Shown here: positions 18,012-29,171 of the stretch, piece after piece
How the letters are laid out: each line of letters opens with the position of its first letter
How positions within the stretch are numbered: the stretch's first letter is position 1
Origin: Calothrix sp. NIES-4105
GTDB lineage: Bacteria; Cyanobacteriota; Cyanobacteriia; Cyanobacteriales; Nostocaceae
Direction: 5' to 3'
Assembly: GCF_002368415.1 (NCBI RefSeq)
Contig: NZ_AP018290.1
Coordinates: forward strand, 8,609,717 to 8,673,716
Length of the DNA stretch: 64,000 nt
The notes under the pieces: model-generated
Databases searched by the model: none
The model's input: the letters and a program-made list of their open reading frames with translations, nothing else
What the model was told of the DNA's origin: nothing
Translations under genes and position numbers: made by a program

Positions 18012-19184
18012 TCACAATCGCGCTAAAAAATCATTTATCCTATCTTTATAAACGATCTCCCCAAATATATATTCTGAATACTGCACTCGATACACGTCCT
18101 CACGTACTTCTTGAAAATCAATTATTTTCCCGTTTCTTTTAGCTTGAGATAGCTTTTTTACCTCACTTGGCGTTATTAAAATTATTCGGCGCCTTTCCAC
18201 AGGTGTTAGTGCATCCCAAGCTTGTTGCTTAAACTCTTCATAACTTTTTGACGCTACGCTAATTTCCTGCCACGACCGTGCAGTTTGTAATGCCTCTATC
18301 AATAAATCAACAGGTTGTTTTTCCGAATCATTATAAATTTCTTTTGTAAAAACCTCTTCATCTTCTATATCATCGTCTTTTTCATCTGGCTCAAAGCTCC
18401 AAGTACCTTCAACTTCGTATTCTTCCTCACTCCAATCAATCGGCACCTCTAAAATTTCTTCATCTATTTCATCAAGATTATTATTGCTAAAACTCAATTC
18501 TTCCTCATATAAAGTTGATGCTTCTTGATTTTGAGGAGGTGCCGTATCTTCTTGTACATCACAAGCCCAAACAAGGCGCCCATCTATATAAGCTTGTCGA
18601 AGTTCCATTCCATCAGCAACAATATACTGAGGCGTCCTTCCCTCAGAATCTGCCATTTTTTGTATTATTACGCCTGTTTTTTCGTCATAAATCATTATTA
18701 CGCATACTCGCCCGCTATCTAGCGCAGAATGCCAGACGCTCGCCTTGGGTTGCGGTTTGTAAGTTCTTTTCTTGCGTGTAGATGCTATTAACCCACGTAC
18801 ACCATCTTGTGTAATAGCAGCAAGAGTATGAAATTTATCTATAACACACTGATACCTTTTGAGGTTTCCAGATAATTGAAAAATTGTTCTCGGTTCAATT
18901 TGCGCGAGTGAGTGCGGTGTATAGTCAGCAAACGCTTCAGCAACTTTTAAATAACTTCTCTCTTCACCTGACCAACCCAACACACTTAAAATTTTATTAA
19001 ATTCTTTCTTGGCAAGAACTGCTTTCTGGTTTGCGAGCCAAAATGCATAGTGCAGTATACGCGCGGTTGCTCCAAAAATGGCGCCTATATTATTGGCAGC
19101 CGTAATTGCATCATTTACGTGCGCGTGCCATATAGCTAAATCATCAAGCTCAGTACCGGTGCTTAAAGTTTGCAGTTGTGTCAT
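18012..19184 (-). CDS. unknown acidic protein divergent from an XRE-type regulator
   Basis: 390 residues, no signal peptide or membrane segment. The N-terminal third is helical (IWHAHVNDAITAANNIGAIF, then FNKILSVLGWSGEERSYLKV) and resembles the helical part of DUF3102-like plasmid or phage proteins. A middle part (VCVIMIYDEKTGVIIQKMAD) looks like a small beta domain. Residues about 225-290 are very acidic (EEEYEVEGTWSFEPDEKDDD) and probably disordered. The C-terminus is a second helical domain with a basic stretch. Proteins of this kind occur on cyanobacterial chromosomes and plasmids; I cannot give a function. It is transcribed away from the HTH gene at 19397 across a region with three copies of AATAAATGTA. 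Confidence 0.8.
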   Translation of the reverse strand: MTQLQTLSTGTELDDLAIWHAHVNDAITAANNIGAIFGATARILHYAFWLANQKAVLAKKEFNKILSVLGWSGEERSYLKVAEAFADYTPHSLAQIEPRTIFQLSGNLKRYQCVIDKFHTLAAITQDGVRGLIASTRKKRTYKPQPKASVWHSALDSGRVCVIMIYDEKTGVIIQKMADSEGRTPQYIVADGMELRQAYIDGRLVWACDVQEDTAPPQNQEASTLYEEELSFSNNNLDEIDEEILEVPIDWSEEEYEVEGTWSFEPDEKDDDIEDEEVFTKEIYNDSEKQPVDLLIEALQTARSWQEISVASKSYEEFKQQAWDALTPVERRRIILITPSEVKKLSQAKRNGKIIDFQEVREDVYRVQYSEYIFGEIVYKDRINDFLARL

Positions 19185-19209
19185 TATAGTAGTCTGTTTT
19201 TTTTGTGGG

Positions 19210-19248
19210 CGACCGCAAAGTTCTTTATAGAATCGCGCGGTCGTTTTT
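19210..19248. promoter_or_regulatory. hairpin in the leader of the acidic unknown protein
   Basis: CGACCGC (19210-19216) pairs with GCGGTCG (19237-19243) around a 20-base loop and is followed on the plus strand by TTTTT. On the minus strand it sits about 25-60 nt before the start of the 18012-19184 gene. It could be a leader structure for that gene or a terminator for antisense transcription. Confidence 0.4.
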
Positions 19249-19270
19249 GTTTGCTTAATTCTTATTATAC

Positions 19271-19338
19271 AATAAATGTATTTAAAAATAAACTTGTCTT
19301 TTACATTTATTAATGTGTTATTTTAATAAATAAATGTA
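19271..19338. promoter_or_regulatory. three copies of AATAAATGTA, candidate operator
   Basis: AATAAATGTA occurs at 19271-19280 and 19329-19338, and inverted (TACATTTATT) at 19302-19311. The spacing between starts is 31 and 27 bp, close to three helical turns. The copies lie between two divergent genes, one of which encodes a small HTH protein, so autoregulation by that protein is the natural inference. Confidence 0.5.
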
Positions 19339-19396
19339 CAGACATGATTTTAGATATTAATATAAAAATACTAGTTGAGTTGATGTGGAGTTTGTT

Positions 19397-19741
19397 ATGA
19401 CCAGAGGTTTGATTCGTTGGAAATTAAATGAAGTGATGGCACGGCACCGAGTAAAAGGTAAAGACCTTGCTGACTATTTGGGAATCAGCCCAAATTCTGT
19501 ATCGTTGTTAAAAAAAGCAACGATACTACCGGAAATTGGTGGTGAACGTTGGGAACAAATTTGTGCAGGAATAAACGAGTTATCGCAAATTAATGAACCT
19601 ATAACTCCATTCGATATGGTTGAGTATGTTGAAAATCAAACTTCAAATGCGATAAATACGAACATTAGTTCTAAAAGCTTAACCAATGAAGTGAGTTTGC
19701 CTCGAAAAACTTCCCGAAAAAGAAAAGATAGCGCAGCATGA
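19397..19741 (+). CDS. XRE/Cro-type DNA-binding protein
   Basis: 114 residues. The first 70 form a lambda-repressor-like HTH: IRWKLNEVMARHRVKGKDLA, then DYLGISPNSVSLLKKATILP. This resembles the YozG/Cro-C1 subgroup in which the domain is nearly the whole protein. A basic, Ser/Lys-rich tail follows (PRKTSRKRKDSAA). I chose the ATG at 19397 because GGAG lies 7 nt before it; the frame is open four codons further to a GTG at 19385. Divergent from the acidic unknown gene, with candidate operators between. Confidence 0.88.
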   Translation: MTRGLIRWKLNEVMARHRVKGKDLADYLGISPNSVSLLKKATILPEIGGERWEQICAGINELSQINEPITPFDMVEYVENQTSNAINTNISSKSLTNEVSLPRKTSRKRKDSAA

Positions 19742-20463
19742 TTAAAATTTAAAGATTTCCTGGCGCGAATTACAGCATATTGCGTATTCATATGATACAT
19801 GTAGAGACGCTTTCTTTATGCGTGTCTCTACAAGGTTTCGGGCATTATGCGTGTACTTCATTTACCCGAAATTAGGTGTATTTGATAAACTTATATGAAA
19901 TCTGTGTTTAATTTTTGAAATACTACGCTCATGTGGCTTAAGCGACCAAGACCTTGATCTGGTGGGATGTGGTGGGCGGTGCCTACGGATGCGTTTTATT
20001 TGTGAACAAAATTGTTGTAAGGCGCCGTGAATTAATTTGTAGCGTTGACTACAAAATGTCAATTATTTTGCCGATGGTAGCTATAAAAACAAATATGTAT
20101 TTTTTTAAGTAAATATACCGATAGTGGCAATTGAATTATTAAAAGTGTCTTAATATAGCTTAATGTCGAACAAAAGCGACATTATGACTTGTATAAATGA
20201 AAAGTGAACAAATTTTCTCGCCTTGAAAGTACAATACTGCTGTAAATGTCTACTGACACAGCGTAGAATCGATACGAACAAGGAATGAGATTACAAACAA
20301 CGAACTTGCAGTTGCGTATTGTATCTCATCAGGGTAAGACTGACTTCTACCTTGCTACATATTTTCTACTCTAGTAGTTAATTTGTAACAGTGGGTGTAG
20401 TTAATTATTTTGACTTGCCCGAAGTGGAAGAAATCAACTGTCATAATTAATGGAAGCTACACA
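19742..20463. other. intergenic region before the CAAD gene
   Basis: About 720 bp without a convincing gene. It contains a GTAGAGACGC...GCGTGTCTCTAC hairpin at 19801-19831. The minus frame at 19862-20062 (66 residues, basic, no ribosome site) crosses a low-complexity stretch and is not credible. Confidence 0.4.
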
Positions 20464-20895
20464 ATGCAAGAACCGGAAATCATGGAAACTCAATCTGCAC
20501 AAGACAAGATGCAAGAATTAAATAACCAAACGGGAACGATTACAAAAATTCAGCCCTCGCAGTCGCAAGACGAATGGGTCAAGTATGGAGAGCAAATTTC
20601 TAGCTTTCTAGCGACCCTTCCTGAGTATGCTGGAACAATTTTTAACAGATATAAACAGCCTTTAACTGTCTTAGGCTTGATTGTTGCTGCTATTGTGACG
20701 CTGAAGGTTGTTCTGGCGGTATTAGATGCATTAAATGATATTCCTTTATTAGCGCCTACTTTTGAGTTGATTGGGATTGGCTACTCTGGTTGGTTTATCT
20801 ACCGTTATTTGCTCAAAGCTTCAAGTCGCAAAGAGTTAACCTCTGAAATCACAACCATCAAAAAGCAAGTTGTAGGTAAAGAAGCTACTAATTAA
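20464..20895 (+). CDS. CAAD domain protein (CURT1-like thylakoid membrane protein)
   Basis: About 143 residues. The hydrophilic head is followed by two closely spaced membrane helices (PLTVLGLIVAAIVTLKVVLA and APTFELIGIGYSGWFIYRYL) and a short basic C-terminal helix (KELTSEITTIKKQVVGK). This is the CAAD/CURT1 design, named for its occurrence as an appendage on some cyanobacterial aminoacyl-tRNA synthetases and for plant proteins that bend thylakoid membranes at grana margins. I chose the ATG at 20464 (MQEPEIMETQSAQ), with GGAAG about 10 nt upstream, rather than the upstream start at 20410. Confidence 0.9.
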   Translation: MQEPEIMETQSAQDKMQELNNQTGTITKIQPSQSQDEWVKYGEQISSFLATLPEYAGTIFNRYKQPLTVLGLIVAAIVTLKVVLAVLDALNDIPLLAPTFELIGIGYSGWFIYRYLLKASSRKELTSEITTIKKQVVGKEATN

Positions 20896-20905
20896 GTCTC
20901 TTTTA

Positions 20906-20930
20906 GTAAGGTGGGCAGTCCCCACCCTAC
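20906..20930. repeat. GTAAGGTGGGCA-family hairpin between convergent genes
   Basis: GTAAGGTGGGCAGTCCCCACCCTAC is an imperfect palindrome between the CAAD gene and the convergent SLH gene. It may serve as a two-way transcription stop. Same family as 17977-18001. Confidence 0.6.
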
Positions 20931-20965
20931 TACTAACTCCTAACTCATAACTCCTAACTTTATTG

Positions 20966-22003
20966 CTATTTAACTTGAACGATATTGTCTGACTTTATTG
21001 CTGGTAGTCTGCCTGTTCGCACTAATGCTTGATGAATCATTGCTGCAACTTCCGCGCGCGTTGCTTCTCGATTTGGTGCAAAAGCGTTTCGGTCTGGGTA
21101 GTTAACTACAAGTCCTTCTTGAGTTGCTGCTGCGACTCTATCGATTGCGTATTTCGGAATATCTTTCGTGTCAGAGTAAATATTAACTACTTTATCGGGC
21201 GCCGCAGGTGATTTGAGTCCTAAACCGCTAACAAGTGCAACTAATACTTGAACACGGGGAATTTTTTGTTCTGGTTTAAAAGTTTTATCAGGATATCCCT
21301 TCAAGAATCCTGTGCCAATTGCATCATTAATTGCCCCAGTTGCCCAGTAGTTGCCGGGAACGTCAGTAAACGCTAACTTTGTTTGTCCAATCTCTTTATT
21401 AAAAGCGCGTTCTATGATAGCTGCAAATTCTGCGCGCGTGATTGGTTGGTCAGGGCGAAACGTATAGTCTTTAAATCCCTCGATAATTTTACGTGATGAC
21501 AGCACATCAATGAAACGTCTAGCCCAAAAGTTATCGGGTACATCCGTAAATGCTCTTGGTGGTGGTGTTACTGGGAGAACCGCTACTGGAGTTGTAACTT
21601 GAAATGGCGCCCCTGATGTGTTGGGTACAGGCGCACTCAGTTCAGGCTTTTGCTCGTTATCAACTCCAGGCAAGGGTAAAGGTAAAGGTAAAATATTAGT
21701 CGAATCTTGCTGTGGCTTTCCGACTGGTGGAATAACAGGTAGCGTCACACCATCTGGATTTGTTTGAGTAGATAATCCTGGTAGTAAATTATTGGGATTG
21801 GCTGGAGGAGTTTGTTCTATATTCGGCGTTGGAGTTGGAGTTGGCAGTAATTGACCTAAATTAAATCCTGTCTCTCTACGTGAAAATGACCAGAATATAA
21901 TTGCTCCAATAGTCGTAAATGCAACTATTAGTCCAATAAACTCATCAAAGTCAAGTGGATTTCTTTGAGGCGACCTGGGACCCGAAGGAGGTAAATTTGT
22001 CAT
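20966..22003 (-). CDS. membrane-anchored S-layer homology (SLH) protein
   Basis: 345 residues. A short cytoplasmic head (TNLPPSGPRSPQRNPLDFDE) is followed by one membrane segment (EFIGLIVAFTTIGAIIFWSF), a Pro/Thr-rich linker of about 110 residues and three SLH repeats (FTDVPDNFWARRFIDVLSSR; FTDVPGNYWATGAINDAIGT; then YSDTKDIPKYAIDRVAAATQ). Each repeat ends in the A-T/R-A-E-F/V-A pattern. SLH triplets bind pyruvylated wall polymers in other bacteria; in cyanobacteria they hold envelope layers together. The downstream side abuts the hairpin at 20906 and the upstream side a 440-bp repeat region. Confidence 0.92.
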   Translation of the reverse strand: MTNLPPSGPRSPQRNPLDFDEFIGLIVAFTTIGAIIFWSFSRRETGFNLGQLLPTPTPTPNIEQTPPANPNNLLPGLSTQTNPDGVTLPVIPPVGKPQQDSTNILPLPLPLPGVDNEQKPELSAPVPNTSGAPFQVTTPVAVLPVTPPPRAFTDVPDNFWARRFIDVLSSRKIIEGFKDYTFRPDQPITRAEFAAIIERAFNKEIGQTKLAFTDVPGNYWATGAINDAIGTGFLKGYPDKTFKPEQKIPRVQVLVALVSGLGLKSPAAPDKVVNIYSDTKDIPKYAIDRVAAATQEGLVVNYPDRNAFAPNREATRAEVAAMIHQALVRTGRLPAIKSDNIVQVK

Positions 22004-22207
22004 ATTAGCAAATTTGTTCTGAGTGTTGGGTGCTGTACAATTGACACTGTGTATAAAATTTTGTACGTAACTACAAAATTGTTACACGATAATAGCGATA
22101 GCAAATATTAATTACAGCCTACAGGCTTACTCGACAAACGTAACAATCGGAACTATTTTTTTATTTTTATTTTTTATTCTAATGGTGGGTAATTTGGTTT
22201 ACCGGGG

Positions 22208-22446
22208 CGGGTTTAGTTATATTGTCGTGGATGGGTTTATTTTTTGGTTTACCCGCTTGTTTGCGGGGGGCGGGTTTAGTTATATTGTGGTGAATAAGTT
22301 CTTTTTTGGTTAACCCGCTTGTTTGCGGGGGGCGGGTTTAGTTATATTGTGGTGAATAAGTTCTTTTTTGGTTAACCCGCTTGTTTGCGGGGGGCGGGTT
22401 TAGTTATATTGTGGTGAATAAGTTCTTTTTTGGTTAACCCGCCCCT
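22208..22446. repeat. four tandem repeats of about 62 bp next to hom
   Basis: Units begin at 22208, 22271, 22333 and 22395 with CGGGTTTAGTTATATTG and end with TTTTGGTTAACCCGCTTGT plus a G-run. The last three are almost identical; the first differs (TCGTGGATGGGTTTA). Every junction forms an inverted repeat AACCCGC...GCGGGTT, so the minus-strand transcript would contain a chain of hairpins. The array touches the hom stop codon at 22445. The 200 bp before it (22004-22207) is a non-coding spacer. Confidence 0.85.
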
Positions 22447-23737
22447 ACAGTACTCGCAATAAACTGGGGATACTGTGTATTGCCTCGAATGAACGTATTT
22501 CTTCGAGCGCTTGCTTAAAATCTCCTTCTAATACATCGTGCGTTACTACGACGATTTCGGCTAGTTTGTCTTGAAAACCTGTTTGTACAATAGATTCTAA
22601 ACTAACGCCGTGTTGACCAAAGCTGGTACCGAGTTTACCGATTACTCCTGGTTGGTCTAAAGTTAAGAATCGTGTGTAAAATCTTGCTGTTAGTTCGTTT
22701 TGAGGCGCTATTTGGCAGTAATCTTGATGTGAACAACCTAAAAGTGGGTCTAAGGGCGCCGCTTCTGAGCTTCCTACTCGCGCGACTAAATTTAGAATAT
22801 CTGATGATACTGCGCTTGCTGTGGCGCCTGCACCTGCACCGGGACCAAAAAACATCACTTGTCCTAGGGGTTCACCTTCTACAAGTATTGCGTTATACAC
22901 ACCGTTAATACTCGCGAGAGGATGGGTTTTAGGAACAAGTGTAGGGTGAACACGGACGGATAGGGTTGAAGAAGTTGGAGATACTTTTTTGGCGATAGCG
23001 AGTAATTTAATCACAAAGCCTAAATTATTGGCATAAGTGATATCGGTTTTACTAACTTGTCGAATACCTTCACAGCTAACTTCTTCGCGGTTGATGCGTC
23101 CACCGAAAGCTAATGATGCCAATATTGAGATTTTATCAGCGGCATCCCACCCATCAACATCAGCAGTTGGGTCAGCTTCGGCATAACCTAATTTTTGGGC
23201 ATCTGCTAAAACCGCATCAAAGCTACTGCCTTCGGTTTGCATCCGCGTCAATATATAGTTAGTCGTACCGTTGATAATACCTGTAACTGTGTGAATTCGG
23301 TTTACACTTAAAGATTGTTTCAATGGTTGTATAACCGGAATACCACCACCAACTGCTGCTTCGAGCATTACGTATACACCCTGACGGTTTGCCGAAGTAA
23401 AAATCTCGGTGCCAAACCTTGATATAACAGCTTTGTTTGCTGTAACAACGTGCTTACCGTTTTGAATTGCTTTTAAGATTAACTCGCGCGCTGGCTCTAG
23501 TCCACCAATTAGTTCAACAACAATATCTACTTCTGGGTCATTGACAATTGATTCTAAATCTGTAGTAAGCACTGATTGAGGTAATGTGACATCACGGGGT
23601 TTATCGAGTGATTTAACGCCAACTCGATAAATTTCAACTAACTGTAACAGCGAATGGCGGCCGATATTGTCTTGAAGTAATTGTACAGTTCCAGTTCCAA
23701 CCGTACCTAATCCTAATATTCCTAATTTTATACCCAC
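22445..23737 (-). CDS. hom: homoserine dehydrogenase
   Basis: 430 residues. NAD(P)-binding fold at the N-terminus (LGILGLGTVGTGTVQLL), the catalytic domain with the family signature (PVIQPLKQSLSVNRIHTVTG, GIINGTTNYILTRM, and YAEADPTADVDGWDAADKIS) and a C-terminal ACT domain from about residue 350 (RFYTRFLTLDQPGVIGKLGT). It reduces aspartate semialdehyde to homoserine for threonine and methionine synthesis; the ACT domain is the usual site for threonine feedback. Length matches the monofunctional form. It overlaps the tandem repeat array by only its stop codon. Confidence 0.97.
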   Translation of the reverse strand: MGIKLGILGLGTVGTGTVQLLQDNIGRHSLLQLVEIYRVGVKSLDKPRDVTLPQSVLTTDLESIVNDPEVDIVVELIGGLEPARELILKAIQNGKHVVTANKAVISRFGTEIFTSANRQGVYVMLEAAVGGGIPVIQPLKQSLSVNRIHTVTGIINGTTNYILTRMQTEGSSFDAVLADAQKLGYAEADPTADVDGWDAADKISILASLAFGGRINREEVSCEGIRQVSKTDITYANNLGFVIKLLAIAKKVSPTSSTLSVRVHPTLVPKTHPLASINGVYNAILVEGEPLGQVMFFGPGAGAGATASAVSSDILNLVARVGSSEAAPLDPLLGCSHQDYCQIAPQNELTARFYTRFLTLDQPGVIGKLGTSFGQHGVSLESIVQTGFQDKLAEIVVVTHDVLEGDFKQALEEIRSFEAIHSIPSLLRVL

Positions 23738-24061
23738 AAATAAAACACCCCAGAGTAGAGTAATGAGTGCTGAGTGCTGAGTGCTGAGTGCTGAGTGCGC
23801 GCGTCTTGGATAAAGTGAAGAAGCAGAAGTCAGAACAAAGAACTCTGTGTACTCAAGATATTTTTATCAACAACAGAAAACATTATAGGGTGGCACATGA
23901 CCACCCTACTAGTTTCAAATTAATTTACCATTAGTAGGGTGGGCAGTGCCCACCTTACACTCAACACTATAGTGATAAACACTCAACACTATACTGATCA
24001 ACACGCGCGCACTATACTGATAAACACGAGCGCACGAGCGCACGAGCGCACTTTCTACTTA
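23738..24061. repeat. repeat-rich spacer between hom and petH
   Basis: Contains five tandem heptamers TGAGTGC (23764-23798), a TAGGGTGGCACATGACCACC hairpin (from 23886), a GTAGGGTGGGCAGTGCCCAC hairpin (23934-23958), CACTATA-CTGAT repeats, and three GAGCGCAC units near 24026-24051. There is no gene. The petH stop codon at 24062 directly follows. Confidence 0.75.
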
Positions 24062-26389
<2,328 letters not shown>

Positions 26390-27391
26390 ATGAGTAAGCC
26401 GGAACGTGTGGTGCTGATTGGAGTTGCTGGAGACTCTGGGTGTGGTAAGTCTACATTTTTGCGTCGTCTTACAGATTTGTTCGGTGAAGAATTAATGACG
26501 GTTATCTGTTTGGATGACTATCATTGTCTCGACCGTAAACAGCGCAAAGAAACAGGAATAACTGCACTTGACCCACGGGCAAATAATTTTGACTTGATGT
26601 ATGAGCAAATTAAAGCGCTCAAAGACAATCAGTCGATTATGAAGCCTATCTACAACCACGAAACCGGCATGATTGACCCGCCGGAATTAATCGAACCAAA
26701 TCATATTATTGTGGTTGAGGGTTTACATCCTTTATATGACGAGCGGGTACGCGGACTTATCGACTTCAGCGTTTACTTTGATATTAGCGATGAAGTCAAA
26801 ATAGCTTGGAAAGTTCAGCGCGATATGGCTGAACGCGGTCATAGCTATGAAGATGTCTTACAAGCCATCAACTCGCGTAGACCAGATTTCCAGAAATATA
26901 TTGAACCCCAACGCGAATTTGCTGATGTGGTTCTTCAGGTATTGCCTACCAACTTGATTAAAAATGACACTGAGCGTAAAGTTCTGCGTGTGCGGATGCT
27001 ACAGCGCGAAGGTAAAGAAGGATTTGAGCCAGTGTATCTATTTGATGAAGGTTCAACTATTACCTGGACTCCTTGCGGTCGTAAGCTAACTTGTTCTTAC
27101 CCCGGTATGCAACTGTACTATGGTTCAGATGTATATTATGGTCGTTACGTCTCTGTCTTGGAGGTTGATGGTCAGTTCGATAATCTTGACGAAGTGATTT
27201 ACATTGAAACCCACCTCAGCAAAACTTCAACTAAGTACGAGGGTGAAATGACCCATTTGTTAGTCCAGCACCGTGAGTATCCTGGTTCTAACAATGGTAC
27301 TGGTTTGTTCCAAGTACTTACTGGTTTGAAGATGCGCGCAGCTTACGAACGCTTAACTGCAAAAGAAGCAAAATTAGCAGTCAATGTATAA
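26390..27391 (+). CDS. prk: phosphoribulokinase
   Basis: 333 residues. It phosphorylates ribulose 5-phosphate to ribulose 1,5-bisphosphate in the Calvin cycle. The P-loop is GVAGDSGCGKST. Both redox-active cysteines are present at residues 18 (in the P-loop) and 40 (MTVICLDDYH), and the C-terminal Cys pair is in CGRKLTCSYPG, so thioredoxin/CP12 control is expected as in other cyanobacteria. The catalytic Asp region is VICLDDYH and the substrate region DPRANNFDLMYEQIKALKDN. The start has AAGGAG 7 nt upstream (AAGGAGATTTATG). An intrinsic terminator follows. Confidence 0.98.
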   Translation: MSKPERVVLIGVAGDSGCGKSTFLRRLTDLFGEELMTVICLDDYHCLDRKQRKETGITALDPRANNFDLMYEQIKALKDNQSIMKPIYNHETGMIDPPELIEPNHIIVVEGLHPLYDERVRGLIDFSVYFDISDEVKIAWKVQRDMAERGHSYEDVLQAINSRRPDFQKYIEPQREFADVVLQVLPTNLIKNDTERKVLRVRMLQREGKEGFEPVYLFDEGSTITWTPCGRKLTCSYPGMQLYYGSDVYYGRYVSVLEVDGQFDNLDEVIYIETHLSKTSTKYEGEMTHLLVQHREYPGSNNGTGLFQVLTGLKMRAAYERLTAKEAKLAVNV

Positions 27392-27421
27392 TTAAATACG
27401 AGTTAGTTGGCAACAGTGAAT

Positions 27422-27450
27422 AAAAGGCGCTCAAATGAGCGTCTTTTTTC
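27422..27450 (+). terminator. Rho-independent terminator of prk
   Basis: A stem AAAGGCGCTC / GAGCGTCTTT (one G-T pair) with loop AAAT is followed by a run of T (TTTTTT), about 30 bp after the prk stop. Confidence 0.85.
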
Positions 27451-27632
27451 GTATAAGTATTTAAAGATATTCAGTGAAAACTCGTAATTTTGATGAAGAT
27501 AGCTAAACTCACTCGTTGTGGTAGTAGAAATGTTGTTATGATTGCTGATTAAAGCCGCTAAATAATATCTGTCTTTGTATACAGATTTTCATAGCAGCTT
27601 AGTATAAAGCGTCTAACTGGAGGAATATCCAT

Positions 27633-28895
27633 TTGTCACGTAGAAATTTATTCACCTCTGAGTCTGTAACCGAAGGGCATCCAGATAAAGTTTGCGACCA
27701 AATTTCGGATACGATTTTGGATGCGCTGCTGGCGCAAGACTCGCAAAGCCGCGTTGCCGCTGAGGTTGTAGTCAATACTGGCATGGTAGTAATTACAGGT
27801 GAAATCACAACCAAAGCTAACGTCAACTACGTTAAATTGGTACGTCAGAAAATTTCTGAGATCGGCTATAACGATGCCGATAATGGTTTTTCTGCTACAA
27901 GTTGCTCGGTTTTAGTCGCGTTAGACGAACAGTCACCTGACATTGCTCAAGGTGTAAACACTGCTCAAGAAACTCGCGAACAAAGCAGCGATGAACTTTT
28001 TGACAAGGTTGGCGCCGGCGACCAAGGTATTATGTTTGGTTTTGCTTGTAACGAAACCCCTGAGCTAATGCCTTTACCTATATGCCTTTCTCACCGTATC
28101 GCGCGTCGTTTAGCTGTTGTTCGTAAAACCAAACAACTACCTTACCTGCGTCCAGACGGTAAAACCCAAGTTACCGTTATTTACGAAAACGGGCGCCCAG
28201 TTGGAATTGACACAATTCTAATTTCAACTCAGCATGATGCCACAATTGGTGACATTACCGACGAAGTTGCTGTTCAAGCCAAAATTAAAGAAGATTTGTG
28301 GGGCGCCGTTGTTGAGCCTGTATTTGGCGATTTAGAAATTAAACCAGATGCAGAAACACGCTTTTTAGTCAACCCCACCGGTAAATTTGTTGTTGGTGGT
28401 CCACAAGGCGATGCAGGTTTGACCGGACGCAAAATTATCGTTGACACCTACGGTGGTTACTCTCGACATGGTGGTGGCGCCTTCAGTGGAAAAGACCCCA
28501 CAAAAGTAGACCGCAGTGCAGCATATTCTTGTCGCTATGTAGCCAAGAATATAGTCGCTGCTGGTTTGGCTGAAAAATGCGAAGTGCAGTTAAGCTACGC
28601 TATTGGTGTTGCAAGACCAACAAGTATTTTTGTTGAAACCTTCGGCACAGGCAAAGTTGACGATGAAATCTTGCTAGAAATTATCAAGCAAAATTTTGAA
28701 TTGCGTCCAGCAGGAATTATCCATACCTTAAATCTTAAGAACTTGCCAAACGAACGAGGCGGACGTTTTTATCAGGACGTCGCGGCTTACGGTCACTTTG
28801 GTCGAGATGATTTAGATTTACCTTGGGAAAAAACCGACAAAGCTGAATTACTTAAAGCCGCTGCTACCAATTCGCAATTAACTGTAGTTGTTTAA
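27633..28895 (+). CDS. metK: S-adenosylmethionine synthetase
   Basis: 420 residues; makes S-adenosylmethionine from ATP and methionine. The start is a rare TTG at 27633, supported by GGAGGA about 9 nt upstream and by the expected N-terminus [20 protein letters not shown]. The family motifs [12 protein letters not shown] and [19 protein letters not shown] are both present, with the metal-binding acids in EGHPDK and [10 protein letters not shown]. The C-terminal domain is complete. No SAM riboswitch is recognisable in the 240-bp leader. Confidence 0.97.
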   Translation: MSRRNLFTSESVTEGHPDKVCDQISDTILDALLAQDSQSRVAAEVVVNTGMVVITGEITTKANVNYVKLVRQKISEIGYNDADNGFSATSCSVLVALDEQSPDIAQGVNTAQETREQSSDELFDKVGAGDQGIMFGFACNETPELMPLPICLSHRIARRLAVVRKTKQLPYLRPDGKTQVTVIYENGRPVGIDTILISTQHDATIGDITDEVAVQAKIKEDLWGAVVEPVFGDLEIKPDAETRFLVNPTGKFVVGGPQGDAGLTGRKIIVDTYGGYSRHGGGAFSGKDPTKVDRSAAYSCRYVAKNIVAAGLAEKCEVQLSYAIGVARPTSIFVETFGTGKVDDEILLEIIKQNFELRPAGIIHTLNLKNLPNERGGRFYQDVAAYGHFGRDDLDLPWEKTDKAELLKAAATNSQLTVVV

Positions 28896-28933
28896 AGCTT
28901 TACAATTAAAGCTTTAATTTTATAATCTACTTT

Positions 28934-28985
28934 AGGCGCCTGGCTTGTTGAACTATGGACGTTCTCCCAAAGGCGCCCTTTATTT
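28934..28985 (+). terminator. possible terminator after metK
   Basis: Two GGCGCC-containing arms (AGGCGCCTGG at 28934 and CCAAAGGCGCC ending 28977) can pair around a 25-base loop, followed by CTTTATTT. Weaker than the prk terminator. Confidence 0.4.
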
Positions 28986-29171
28986 CCACCAAACCCAATG
29001 TATAATTGATTACACATTGTCATCACACTTTTGCTTATTGCTGCGAAATTGTAATTCTGACATCTTTTTAATTAATAAAACTTCGTATAAATATATTAAT
29101 TCAAGACAATCAGGGTGAATTTAGGCTTATATATAAATGTCCAATGCGGGAGGGCAAGGGAGGATTGAGGG

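Noticed and set aside
19862-20062. Minus-strand frame of 66 codons
   Set aside because: Crosses low-complexity and repeat-like DNA, no ribosome site.
22208-22446. CRISPR array
   Set aside because: The repeats are contiguous with no variable spacers between them.
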